NCBI GenBank assembly: GCA_028565715.1
Contig: JAOXYC010187578.1
Span: 1 to 18,438, forward strand
Reading direction: 5' to 3'
Length of the DNA stretch: 18,438 bases
From: Phoronis pallida
Lineage: Eukaryota; Phoronida; Phoronidae
Shown here: one piece after another, positions 9,247 through 18,170 of the stretch
Layout of the letters: each line of letters begins with the position of its first letter
How positions within the stretch are numbered: position 1 is the first letter of the stretch
The notes under the pieces: generated by a model
What the model saw: the letters and a program-made list of their open reading frames with translations, nothing else
Database searches by the model: none
Told to the model about the DNA's origin: nothing
Made by a program: the position numbers and the translations under genes

Positions 9247-9365
9247 GCAGACATTCTATAAAAAGCATACAGAAGTCCATAGATGAAATAAAGACAAAAC
9301 AAACAAAAATACAACATAGTAATAGAATACATTAAATACAACAGTACTACATGTAGTAGATATCT

Positions 9366-9481
9366 CTATTCCTCACATGTGTTGCAGGACCGCCTACATG
9401 CCACTCTCATGTAGACTGGGTTCTTGCTACACTCGCCTGAGGCCTCCCAGTATCCACATAAGTAATGCTCATCTTCGCAAG
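9366..9481 (-). CDS. ShKT domain 7, terminal exon
   Basis: Acceptor ACTGTTTTCAG, phase 1. It encodes CEDEHYLC, GEC and YMRVACRRSCNTCEE, then TAG at 9366..9368. The protein ends two residues after the last ShKT cysteine. Confidence 0.93.
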
Positions 9482-12400
9482 CTGAAAACAGTTGCAAATA
9501 ATTGAATATAAATTGCAAAGTCTTTGACTGGGCAAAGACTATGATTGAATATTTTTCACAGTCCCACTTCCCCTCGTTGCCAAATAGTGTTTGTACATCA
9601 AAGTTTATTCAAGAACAGTCCCCCGGGAACAGTTCCTTTGACACATTGTACTAAAATTGGCTAGGATTATTCTGCATCACTTACACGGACTACTAAATAA
9701 CCATTTATAATTTCATAGTTATTGCACTCTTTTCAAAGGTAGAAGCCTATACAAAAAACCTAAAATAACCATCCATCAAAAATTACAGGCATATGCCACT
9801 CGACTTATTTGTATTGCATATTTACCTGGCCGTGGGATAGTCTTCGGGGCGTAGCCAAGGTCTTCTCCATCAACTGAAATATTAGATATACTATGAGTAA
9901 GCTTATGGTTGAAGTTAGCATAACATCCGGAGGATGTTTGTTTTGTGTTTCAACACGGTTGTCAGTAGCCACGATTTAGTTTTACCTCTTCTACAATCAT
10001 TAAACTATGTGCCATTAATGTTTGCTCACGAAAAGCTCTGACATACATTCTCATCTGCTAAAGAGATAGATCCTATGTCATCTATGAGCTTTCTTCGGTT
10101 TGCACATCTTCTTTGATGGGATGAACGACCCAAATGACGTTAGTTCATGAGACATTCAACCAGGCCCATTCATTAGCTTCGTGACTATATTATTCTGTCG
10201 GCTGTGTTGCGAAAATAAAACTTACTGCACTTCAATTCACACGACTTTCTGCAGTACTCGTGCATAAACATTTGGTTTGTCTCGCAGTCGCCTTCTCTAC
10301 TCCAGAATTTGCAGTAGATGTGTTTATCTTTGCATGGAATAACGACCTCCACGCTCGGACCAGCTGTTTATAATGAACGAACTGGTAGTTAGTTTTAAAA
10401 CGGTGCAAACGTTCATGTGAGGATAACTGTTGTACCAATAATTTGTAGAAAGCGGGCAATGTGTACTTTTGAAGTTGTTAAAAGTGTCAGTTTTTCATGG
10501 AATGGTCCTCAAAATATAGTTGATGCTTCTATGCTAGGACCATATCGAAGCATGATCATTGACGTGTCCAGGCTGAAGAAACATTGTTCATAACGGTATT
10601 TACACAAATTTTGAATAGTTCTTTTAGTCTGAATGCTCGTATATCGGTCGCACTACCATGTATCATCGATGCTTCGTGTGCCGGAAAGGGGAAAACAATA
10701 TACACATGAACATCGAGATTTCCTCCATGAGTCAAAAGATTCCGTTGTACTCAGTGAAAATTTGAACTCTTTTAAGAACTTACATGCCGCCCTCCCACCG
10801 ACTTGTGCATCGGTCGTGTCACAGATCGCGCAAGTTTCATTACATCGGACTCTCATGTATATTCCATGAGTCAGGCACTTTGTTCTATCACAATCAAAGT
10901 CAATGTCTCGGCATCGAAGAACTGAAAAACATGACAGATTTGATTTAATTGAAAACTCGTGAAGTGGCTTGTTTAATGATTTGTGTAAACATATTTTTTC
11001 AAATATGTTTTGCTTTAAAACTAGTCTGCGACTGGCTTGTGTCCTTCAACGTGTACAAACCATGAATTACAAGTTTTGGGTGACTTTCGGATCTTTTACC
11101 CATGCTTTGTCTTTGCTTTTCGACGTGTTGAAACCGTTTTTTTTTTGGCGAGTTTGATATGTTAGGCTTGCGTAACATATTTTGAAATATGATTTCATCT
11201 CTTTAAATTTTCACAAGTATAAACATTTAAGGTGTGAGGTAACATACCTGGTATAACACATGGCGAGGAGCATGTTCGTTTATCAAAGTCCTTCTGTTTT
11301 AAACGTGACCTGGGATTGGTTGCTGAACCACCGATTGGATTGGTTGCGGAACCACCGATGGATAACAAGTCCACCGATTCACAGCCTCCTCCAGGGGGTG
11401 CCAGACATTGGCGTTGTCGGTACTGAACTCCATCTTCTCCACATTCAGCGCGGCATGTGTCCCATTCTCCCCAAGTACCCCAGGTTCCAACGACTAAGTC
11501 TTCAATATGAAATATACATTAACTAAGTTGACTTTCTGCAGAACACTTAAAGACCCAACATGTAGTCTTGTCGATGCTCGTCCTTTTTAAGCTATGTCAA
11601 TATGGTCATATGTTCATGCATATAATTGAGTGATGAGGTGGGCTGGGCTTTTCTGAATTCCGGACTCCAGAGATACACGCCCGGGGATACACGACCCAAT
11701 TCTTGTTGAATGAGCATGTGACATCAGCAACGTGATGCATCTGACCAGCCGAATCGGATACATAAAATGGGTACCAAAAGTTGGCCTTTATGATAAGCCC
11801 ATTCTAAAATGACGGAAAGATTTCGAGCATTATGTTTTCCTCTACGCCACACCCATGACCACTGTGTTTGAGTGAGGTCCTAAGGCCACATTAAATTGAC
11901 AATGCAATATTGCTTTAGCCTACCTTCCGCCTGATTTACATTACAGCTGCCACAGAATTGGCAAGTTCTCGTGCAATTATACCACATCCAATGCCAATCT
12001 TTGTAACAGTTGATGCGATTGTCTTCACAGTACTGCTTTCCAGCTTTATCAACACAACCTAAAGAATAAAGTATGAATATGATCACATCTTATATACGTT
12101 CAAGGCTGATCTGCAACCAAACAATCCGTGATTTTTTAATGCGTAGATTGCGTTATTTCAATGTTGAAATAGCGGCCAATTCTGACTTGTCAGTTTACAA
12201 ACAACTTCGATGATCTTGTAGATATTATGTTAGAAGCACCGTTGCTCGACTTGTTAAAATAAGGAACACTCCAGCTGTTGAACTATGTTTACCCAACCTC
12301 TACTCAAACTATGCATGAGTCTTAACAACTTTAATGTTTACAAAACAGTGTAAAAAACTGAAAAATGCATTTGTTAATGGATCACTTCAGAGATGCTGTG

Positions 12401-15400
12401 CTTCAACTGCATTACGTTTTGGACAGACACCGCAAGTGTTTGGACACGTGTGATATCTAAATTGCTCGTCTTGTCTGCATCTCCACTTGTTTAACGGACA
12501 CATTGACTCTTCCTGCTCACAACATTCTGAAAGGTTGGAAAAATACGTACTGGCCTGGTATTCTTCATTTTTGAAAACGTTTACTTATATTTCCGTATAA
12601 GTTTCAAAAATAACAGAAAAAAAACAAGTACTTAAAATGGAAATTCACTTTGTTCACAGGCCTTTATCAACTTGAGTTAAGCAGCCTATGTATGAAACAG
12701 TATTGAAGGTAAATATGCTTACTGTCACACGCTCCACACGATTTTTGACAAAGAGTGTGAACGATCTCATTGTCACAGCCGTCTTCCTTCGCCATTTCAG
12801 AACACACTTCCGGAGAACTGTCTCCACAATCTTTAAAACAAGAATGGTAGTCCTAAATTATGTATACAGTACTCGAAATGTTTTGCAAATCTAAAAGGGC
12901 CACCTGTACATTAATCTGTTTGATATGAATCATCAAAAAATCAAGGGATAACACTAAATTGAAAAACACAAAAACTTATTTTTTACACAATGTGGCGAAC
13001 GGGTTAAAAATATTTAATTTCACTACCGCTTCAGTAAAGTCTAGAAATAAGTTTGGCCCTTGTTACGTCATATGATTAGTCCCAAAAGGAATCTTTCCTC
13101 TTTGGACCTAGACGATATATACTAGTTCTTAGCAACGTAAAAAAAATGATAAATGCAACATGTTTCTTGGCTTACTATCCTCTTCAGGAATGATGTCTTG
13201 TTTGTCACAATGTCCACATGTTTTTCGGCAGTTGGTTTTCATATATTCAATGTTGTCTTTCATACACATGTGAGATTCACAGTTCGTTAGTACGTCTTCA
13301 CATTCTGAATAGTGAATAAGATAGAACGTCACAATCTAATTAGTGTTATCTTTTACAATCAAATGAATACCTGATTTCCAAGATACCACACCCCATCCAA
13401 CTCGTAGCACAACGCTATGCCGTGTTTGACACATAGGAGCTCTAATGAGTACCATTCATGCCTCTTGATTTTGTTGTGCAAGGGGTCACATTGGTAGGAT
13501 TGCTTGGATCGATCTTGCCCATTCAAAATCACGCCAGAAAAGATTGTGAAATTGAAAGGCCAAGGTTTGCTTTACAACCTTATGAGCTTGTCCTGGTGGT
13601 GAAGTCGTTAGTATACTTCACTCGAGGTCCGGGTATAACAGGGTCGACGTCTAGATAAGAAACAATCTGCCACTTTGGAAACTGTGAATTCCTCATGTCT
13701 CGGATGAGTACGTTAAATGGCGTTCCTAAATGACACTCGTACTCAAAGTGGTGAGTTTGGTCACTATTATACATGAAAAGAAAAGGAACCTACTTTTGTT
13801 GACCACATTTTAACTCATTGTCCCCTTTCTCAATAATGCCACCAAACTCCCAAGAAGATATGACTTCAAAAACGTTTCTTTTACCTTCAGTAGACGGACA
13901 AAGAGTTATAGGATATCCTTCGGATTGGCCTTTGCAATAGCACCTACAGTCACTTAGGCGAATTTCACCGGCTTTACATGGGTTGTTGTTCGCACATCCT
14001 GTGTAACATAATAAAGATAAATTTGAAAAGACAAGAACATTGGGAGCTGAACTGGTATTCGAACAGGTCTCCTTGATTGCCGGTCAGATGCTCTACCAAC
14101 AGAGCTATCTAATCCGTACTAATTCTGTCCAAACCTGAACGCATAATAGCGCTATAATGAGGAAAAATCATCAAAACGGAAAGACGACAGTCTCGACTCC
14201 TGCTTCTTTTAACTCAACGAATACTGTGTACACATTTTTCAAATGTGGAAGTTGACGTCTATCTCAACAGAAACAGTTTTTGTCGCCGACAATCCAACCA
14301 AACTTACAAAAGGAACTCTCCTGATTGACTTACAGCTTAGTTTTAATTAAGAACGTCTTTGCAAATATTTATGGGGCGAAAATAACTTCACAGATTGACA
14401 GTGCCAGCTGAGATATGGAAGCAGTTGTAATTACGGTTTGATAGTGATAATTTCTTTGTTTGAATTGCTTGTACAGTAGGCCTACATGTAAATATATCAC
14501 CTTTGGTTCGTTAACCTGGTGTGGGGATACGTGCAGAGAACCCGCTTGCATGACCATAGAACTGTTCGAGAGATCAGAGAGATGATGAAGTACAAACCTT
14601 TGTCACATCCGTAAAGCCAATTCAAAGTTTGAATGTCGTGAAAACTTAACGTTGTCGCTTTTCCTAATTCACTTTGAAAAGTCGGGTCCTTTGTCAGGAT
14701 CGTTCGATGCCCATACTTTGAAGCAAACTATCAAACATATAAAGTAATTACCAAAAGTTAAGGTTAGCAGAAAAAACCACCCCCTACGGTAGTCTACGTC
14801 AGTTACCAAGTGTTCAAAAATACATGTGAAGTGTGAATGTAAAGCTAAAAAATCTTGTTCAACGTTGTTGTGCCTCAAATGCTTGCTATGTAAGCCAAAC
14901 CGGGCAAACAATAAAAAGTACTCATTCTAACGGTTTCTCTCTCTGTGGAAATCAGTGCGAGGCCTTTTATTCCATTTTTTGCTCATTTCATCATTAAACA
15001 AACCTAACCACCTCTTCTCGTGACACTTCAGAATAAACAACAACAAAATAATTGTCAGAAATACGTTTCGTCTAATCTACACAACTGCATCATCAGGATG
15101 TGAGCGCAAATGGGCAGCACCACGCGGGCTCACATAAACACGTGTTGAAACACTTACAAACGGTCCAAACTGCATTATACTACGTTGGTCATAGACAGTC
15201 GCTTGGAAAGATCTCATCACATTGTTCACCTTGTTAAACGCTGACTGAAAATTAATGTGGATATCAGGCAACACTGCAAATTTGGAGTTCCTCACTTCGT
15301 TTTCAGTCGTGAAGAGTGCAATAAATCAACAATATTTTCTCAAAGATATGTGTTGAAATATGCTTTTTTGCAATCTTCAAATGTTAGGTCATATTGTAAG

Positions 15401-18169
15401 AAGTAGGTTGAAGACTTAAATTGTATACAAAACCAAGCTTCGTGGAAACAACGTTGGCTACGACCATGACTTGAATAAAAAGATATGCTCTTCCGTGTAG
15501 CCTTACAAATCAAACGAATCATGCTGAGCTTTAAGCCTATTGCACATCGTGTTTTTATGCATCTCCATCTTTCTTCATAAAGGATCCTTTTAACTCACAC
15601 AGTTTAAATAAATGGAATCAAACTCATCTATGAAGATATCTAATGCTATCTGAGGCACCTCTGTGATTTTGCCATCACAGGGCTGGTAAACATTAATCCC
15701 AGCGATGTGGTAAAAGGCTCTTTGATTTACGGATGCTTGATGTAATGCGTTTGTTCCGATCTGTGTGCACCATTACCAAGATCATATCATTAACATTCTT
15801 ACCTTGAATTTAGTGTCAACATTTGCCATCATGATGATCAGGCCCTCGTCTCTGTCTGGGTGATTGTGTTCGTGCAACAGTCCGGCTACATGACCGAGCA
15901 TGTGAAGAACAACGGGTTTCTAAATAAAATAGAACCACATTAATACGTACTCGGCTTTCCTGTCCTGGGTGTTATATTATTTGTTAAGAAGCTAGTTCCT
16001 TATTGACAAGACATTTCATTTGATATGTATCCCAAAGGGGATGATCACGACAAGTGTGTTTAAGTCTTGAAGCAGGGTCCAATCTACTGCAAATTGATTC
16101 AACCGGTCGTTAGTCGATTGCCTTTTGAAAACATCATCCTGTCTAACATTATCGAAACATTCATTATTTGGTTGAATTTCTGCACACTTCAAACAAATAA
16201 AATACAAGTTCTTTTGTATGAAAAGCCCTATGATTCTTTTTCAATTGAAACAGCCTTACGTTCAGACATTCCAGGGCAAGGTACACATCCTGCTTCCCAC
16301 CGACTCTTCCCACTGTCGAGGCACAAGCTTCGTGCCCGGGGGTTATAAAGATGTAGTCTTCTTCGACAGTTCTAGGTTTGAACTTGAGGCACAGGAACTT
16401 TTGAAATTCTTCCATAGTTTCCTTCAAGAATTGCTGATGCTGTTCCCCTTCAAAAGAAATGTCAGTGACCGGTGCAATTAATCTGAATTAATTATAATTC
16501 GTTTGTATTAATTTCCTTTGGATTTGAGGTCATTTTACACACTATAATTTTGAGTTTCTGTTTTAACTTTTTGAAAACTCTTCAATGTTGAAGTCCGTAG
16601 CTCGATATAAAAGCTCATCATGTACTGAGACATGTAGCTTTAAAAGTACATGTACTGAGGGTGATGCTATGACATAAGTAGGGTGCTACCAATGGAAAAC
16701 GAGGGCAACCATGTGAAAAAAGTATAACTGATTTAAGAATTTTCACCAAAGCCAATATCTTTGTCAACTAAACAACGATCGCCCACTTACTGTAGCTGCC
16801 ATCAATCACATACGGCACCCCAGAGGATGTGTCCCAGAGCGGATTGAGATCGACACGTTCTCTCTTCTTTCTCATTCTGGTTTCATCGTAGATGCTAAAA
16901 AGGTATGACAGTCTGCTTCAAAAGTAATAATTGGCAGTTTTTTGCCGTTTCCTATAATTAACAACAGTCAGTATAGAGCAAATTCCAGCACATGAATAAG
17001 ACGCACTACATGTAGCTGCTACAGTCTGAATAGCAACGGTGCCTTTTTCATACACACAATATTGTCACAACTTCTATACTAGAAGGTTATAAGGATTGTC
17101 CTGCCATTGGGACAACTGACAACATTTTCTTAAAGGGGCATAGACCGTCATTTTAGCCCTAAAATTCCTTTCAAACGGATCAAAAGCAATTCTAGTTTAC
17201 ATATTTGACTCTTGGGTGTTTTGCACTTTACATCCGATACAAAAAATTTAGAATAACGCGCAAAAATGCTAAAATTCATTTTAGTACTCGATAATACGGC
17301 GGCCCCGCAATAATTCGACGCGGTGTATTGTGGGTAAAACATGGACGGGTTACGAAGCTGAAAGGCGTGTCGACGTTTAAGTTTTAATTAAGTCGTATAA
17401 GGATAGCTAATGGACATGAAATAACAGAAATTGTACGCAAAGGAAGTGATTTCATTGTTTTTAATTCGTTTATTTTTTAACGAATTTGACGGTCTATGCG
17501 ACTTTAACATGACAGAAAATATACTTGTCATCTTTTGATTGGAACAAAAAAGGACAAAACAGACGGATTGGCCAGATCAATCAGGCCATCACTGCATGTT
17601 CACTCATAGACACATAAACGTGACCGAACTTTTAAAACGCCCCCTTTTCGGTCACGGCCTCTGTGTCTAGTTCACTCACAATGGCTGCATATAGTTCCAC
17701 TTGTCTTTCGTGAACATCATGTCATACTCGATCCTGACATTATCCACATCCTGGAACATTTCAAGCTCTCTTGCTGTAAAAGGAGAAACATAAAGAATTA
17801 AGTAAAACGTTGGCCATGGCATGCAAATCATCGGTCACTTGGAAAATAGAAAACATTTTTGACATTTCTGAATGTTGATCTAATGCACACATACAAAAAT
17901 CCCTATTCCCGTAATTGGTTATGTTGCTGACTCTACGCTCAGATTTAATAAACACTTTACTACATTCAAAACGATGCAAACGCCAGATCGAAAGGATCCT
18001 TTTAGTTTTGGAATGTTACAAAAAAAAATATTTATAATTTGAGATTTCCCCAAGTCATTTAAGACCACCTTTTTAGTGTTTATGATTCAATAAAGTGAAC
18101 TATCTCACGTGATCCTGCTCCTCGAACAATGAGTTGGTCAATCGTTTGACCATTGCATCCGACCAATAT
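9366..18169 (-). CDS. Secreted astacin-like protein with ShKT and TSP1 domains, probable pseudoprotease; 5' end missing
   Basis: Seventeen exons (18109..18169, 17680..17773, 16791..16894, 16260..16447, 15803..15919, 15158..15244, 14598..14727, 13885..13998, 13176..13304, 12723..12830, 12416..12526, 11924..12058, 11248..11499, 10784..10921, 10226..10363, 9826..9873, 9366..9481) join in one frame to 689 residues. Residues 1-63 are propeptide with RKKR at 60-63. Residues 64-260 are an M12A astacin domain. Then come an EGF-like segment (about 262-296), ShKT domains 1-4, TSP1 (about 461-543), ShKT 5-6, a linker (637-651) and ShKT 7. The zinc motif is HMLGHVAGLLHEH, with Met156 at the catalytic Glu position, and the Met-turn is SIMQF instead of SxMHY. 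The zinc histidines and four astacin cysteines (FLCLKF, EACAS, LECLN, LYGC) remain, so a folded, zinc-binding but inactive domain is likely. The signal peptide start is beyond the right edge. Related ShKT-bearing astacins are known in nematodes and molluscs; I cannot assign an orthologue. Confidence 0.9.
9826..9873 (-). CDS. Short linker exon (48 nt)
   Basis: Acceptor TAATATTTCAG and donor CCAG|GTAAAT; symmetric phase 1-1. It encodes a cysteine-free, proline-containing linker (DGEDLGYAPKTIPRP) between ShKT domains 6 and 7. It is supported by splice signals and phase only, as it has no domain signature. Confidence 0.7.
10226..10363 (-). CDS. ShKT domain 6
   Basis: Acceptor CATTATAAACAG and donor TGCA|GTAAGT; symmetric phase 1-1. 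It encodes CKDKHIYC, GDC and HEYCRKSCELKC. Confidence 0.91.
10784..10921 (-). CDS. ShKT domain 5
   Basis: Acceptor CATGTTTTTCAG and donor GCAT|GTAAGT; symmetric phase 1-1. It encodes CRDIDFDC, KC and YMRVRCNETCAIC, then a short linker. Confidence 0.92.
11248..11499 (-). CDS. Thrombospondin type 1 (TSP1) domain
   Basis: Acceptor TTCATATTGAAG and donor CCAG|GTATGT; symmetric phase 1-1, 83 codons. It shows WGTWGEWDTCRAECG, QYRQRQC, GGGC and TCSSPC: the W-x2-W-x2-W ladder, basic strand and six cysteines of TSP1. TSP1 domains usually bind matrix or glycosaminoglycans and are often modified on the Trp ladder. A roughly 30-residue insert between cysteines 4 and 5 contains IGGSATNP twice. Confidence 0.92.
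11313..11360. repeat. 24-bp tandem duplication inside the TSP1 exon
   Basis: Two 24-base units (11313..11336 and 11337..11360) differ by one internal base and the last base. On the minus strand they encode IGGSATNP twice in frame, within an insert between TSP1 cysteines 4 and 5. Confidence 0.85.
11924..12058 (-). CDS. ShKT domain 4
   Basis: Acceptor TTATTCTTTAG and donor GAAG|GTAGGC; symmetric phase 1-1. It encodes CVDKAGKQYC, NC and YNCTRTCQFCGSC. It has one more cysteine than the usual six, in GSC after the last core cysteine. Confidence 0.92.
12416..12526 (-). CDS. ShKT domain 3, with an alternative read-through end
   Basis: Acceptor CCAACCTTTCAG and donor AAAAC|GTAATG; symmetric phase 1-1. 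It encodes CCEQEESMC..WRC and YHTCPNTCGVC. The donor is weaker than the others in this gene. If it is not used, ten more codons follow and reach TGA at 12387..12389, giving a shorter protein. Confidence 0.87.
12723..12830 (-). CDS. ShKT domain 2
   Basis: Acceptor TGTTTTAAAG and donor GACA|GTAAGC; symmetric phase 1-1. Six cysteines as CGDSSPEVC, DGC and VHTLCQKSCGAC. Confidence 0.9.
13176..13304 (-). CDS. ShKT domain 1
   Basis: Acceptor TTCACTATTCAG and donor GATA|GTAAGC; symmetric phase 1-1. Six cysteines as C.DVLTNC, HMC and YMKTNCRKTCGHC, the ShKT signature, followed by an acidic linker IIPEED. Confidence 0.93.
13885..13998 (-). CDS. Cysteine-rich EGF-like segment after the astacin domain
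   Basis: Acceptor TTATGTTACACAG and donor GAAG|GTAAAA; symmetric phase 1-1. It has six cysteines in the pattern C..NPC, DCRCYCKG, TLC. This resembles the short EGF-like module that follows the catalytic domain in many astacins, but the spacing is not classical, so the call is tentative. The acceptor begins about 20 bases after a SINE copy. Confidence 0.82.
14020..14152 (-). repeat. tRNA-derived SINE copy (astacin-gene intron)
   Basis: On the minus strand it shares with 4878..5012 the GCGCTATTATGCGTT box, GACAGAATTAG, a tRNA-Ala-like head (TAGCTCTGTTGGTAGAGC, loop CCGGCAA, box B GTTCGAAT) and the tail TTGTCTTTTCAAATT. It ends about 20 bases before the acceptor of exon 13885..13998, in the sense orientation of that gene. 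Confidence 0.75.
14598..14727 (-). CDS. Astacin domain exon, C-terminal end
   Basis: Acceptor ATGTTTGATAG and donor AAAG|GTTTGT; phase 0 in, phase 1 out. It encodes FASKYGHRTILTKDPTFQSE and LSFHDIQTLNWLYGC, the standard end of an astacin domain with its last disulphide cysteine. A second AG twelve bases downstream would remove FASK; homology favours the longer form. Confidence 0.9.
15158..15244 (-). CDS. Astacin domain exon with Met-turn
   Basis: Acceptor CATTAATTTTCAG and donor TTT|GTAAGT; phase 0 at both ends, 29 codons. It encodes SAFNKVNNV and VYDQRSIMQFGPF. The Met-turn Met is kept; the usual SxMHY reads SIMQF, so the Tyr that helps catalysis is Phe. Confidence 0.9.
15599..15760 (-). 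other. Candidate cassette exon inside the astacin domain (unrecognised)
   Basis: A 162-base open stretch of 54 codons has ACACAG before it and TGT|GTGAGT after it, phase 0 at both ends. It lies between two phase-0 astacin exons, so inclusion would keep the frame. It begins IGTNALHQASVNQ and ends DEFDSIYLNC. It matches no part of the astacin fold, and the two flanking exons join correctly without it. The acceptor has a poor pyrimidine tract. It could be an alternative exon or a chance reading frame. Confidence 0.3.
15803..15919 (-). CDS. Astacin domain exon with altered zinc motif
   Basis: Acceptor TTTTATTTAG and donor AAG|GTAAGA; phase 0 at both ends, 39 codons. It encodes LHMLGHVAGLLHEHNHPDRD. 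The family motif is HExxHxxGxxHE; here the three His and the Gly remain and Glu is replaced by Met (codon ATG). The rest of the exon is intact, with no stop or frameshift. Confidence 0.93.
16260..16447 (-). CDS. Astacin domain exon, N-terminal subdomain
   Basis: Acceptor TTCTTTTGAAG and donor AAC|GTAAGG; phase 1 in, phase 0 out. It encodes MEEFQKFLCLKFKPRT, DYIFITPG, EACASTVGRVGGKQDVYLA and LECLN. These match the family patterns CI.FVPR, DYI.I..G.GC.S.VGR.GG.Q and L..GC. The acceptor was chosen because another upstream AG would give a stop after joining. Confidence 0.94.
16791..16894 (-). CDS. Astacin-like gene, propeptide cleavage site and start of the astacin domain
   Basis: Acceptor CCTTTTTAG and donor TACA|GTAAGT; phase 2 in, phase 1 out. 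It encodes RMRKKRERVDLNPLW and GVPYVIDGSY. RKKR is a proprotein-convertase-type site, and VPYVIDGSY is the typical first strand of astacin domains. Confidence 0.92.
17134..17503. mobile_element. TTAA-flanked MITE in astacin-gene intron
   Basis: The terminal inverted repeats are AGGGGCATAGACCGTCA (17134..17150) and its counterpart TGACGGTCTATGCGACT (17487..17503), 15 of 17 matching. TTAA stands on both sides (17130..17133 and 17504..17507), the target-site signature of piggyBac-type transposition. The 370-bp element has no coding capacity. It lies between exons 16791..16894 and 17680..17773. Confidence 0.75.
17680..17773 (-). CDS. Astacin-like gene, propeptide exon
   Basis: Acceptor CCTTTTACAG and donor CATT|GTGAGT; phase 1 in, phase 2 out. 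It encodes RELEMFQDVDN..YDMMFTKDKW. FTKD sits where pro-astacins carry the FxGD aspartate switch; the Asp is kept, the Gly is not. This alignment is inference. Confidence 0.78.
18109..18169 (-). CDS. Astacin-like gene, first visible exon (propeptide or end of signal peptide)
   Basis: Acceptor TCTCTCTTTTAG and donor CAC|GTGAGA; phase 0 in, phase 1 out. It encodes 20 residues starting ILVGCNGQTID. The short hydrophobic ILVGC could be the end of a signal peptide. An in-frame stop (TAG of the acceptor) lies just upstream, so it must be spliced to an earlier exon not recognised in the window. Confidence 0.6.
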
Positions 18170-18170
18170 C

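Larger units (their letters stand above)
9482..13884 (-). other. Introns between the accessory-domain exons: nothing further seen
   Basis: Introns longer than 300 bases are 9482..9825, 9874..10225, 10364..10783, 10922..11247, 11500..11923, 12059..12415, 12831..13175 and 13305..13884. They are fairly uniform in size (about 325-580 bases) and AT-rich, with no recognisable extra exon, repeat or RNA. Confidence 0.55.

Noticed and set aside
9366-13304. ShKT domains as stand-alone venom-type peptides
   Set aside because: Each is an internal exon of one long multidomain protein with no signal peptide or start codon of its own. ShKT modules are common in non-toxin secreted enzymes.
14669-14911. 80-codon minus-strand open frame
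   Set aside because: It overlaps the true astacin exon 14598..14727 in a different frame. The frame with LSFHDIQTLNWLYGC is the homologous one.
16218-16481. Plus-strand open frame opposite the astacin exon
   Set aside because: Shadow of the minus-strand coding exon 16260..16447; it has no recognisable motif.
16448-16483. Alternative acceptor AATTCAG upstream of the astacin exon 16260..16447
   Set aside because: Joining the previous exon (phase 1) there creates an immediate TAA. The AAG acceptor at 16448 gives a continuous, homologous sequence.
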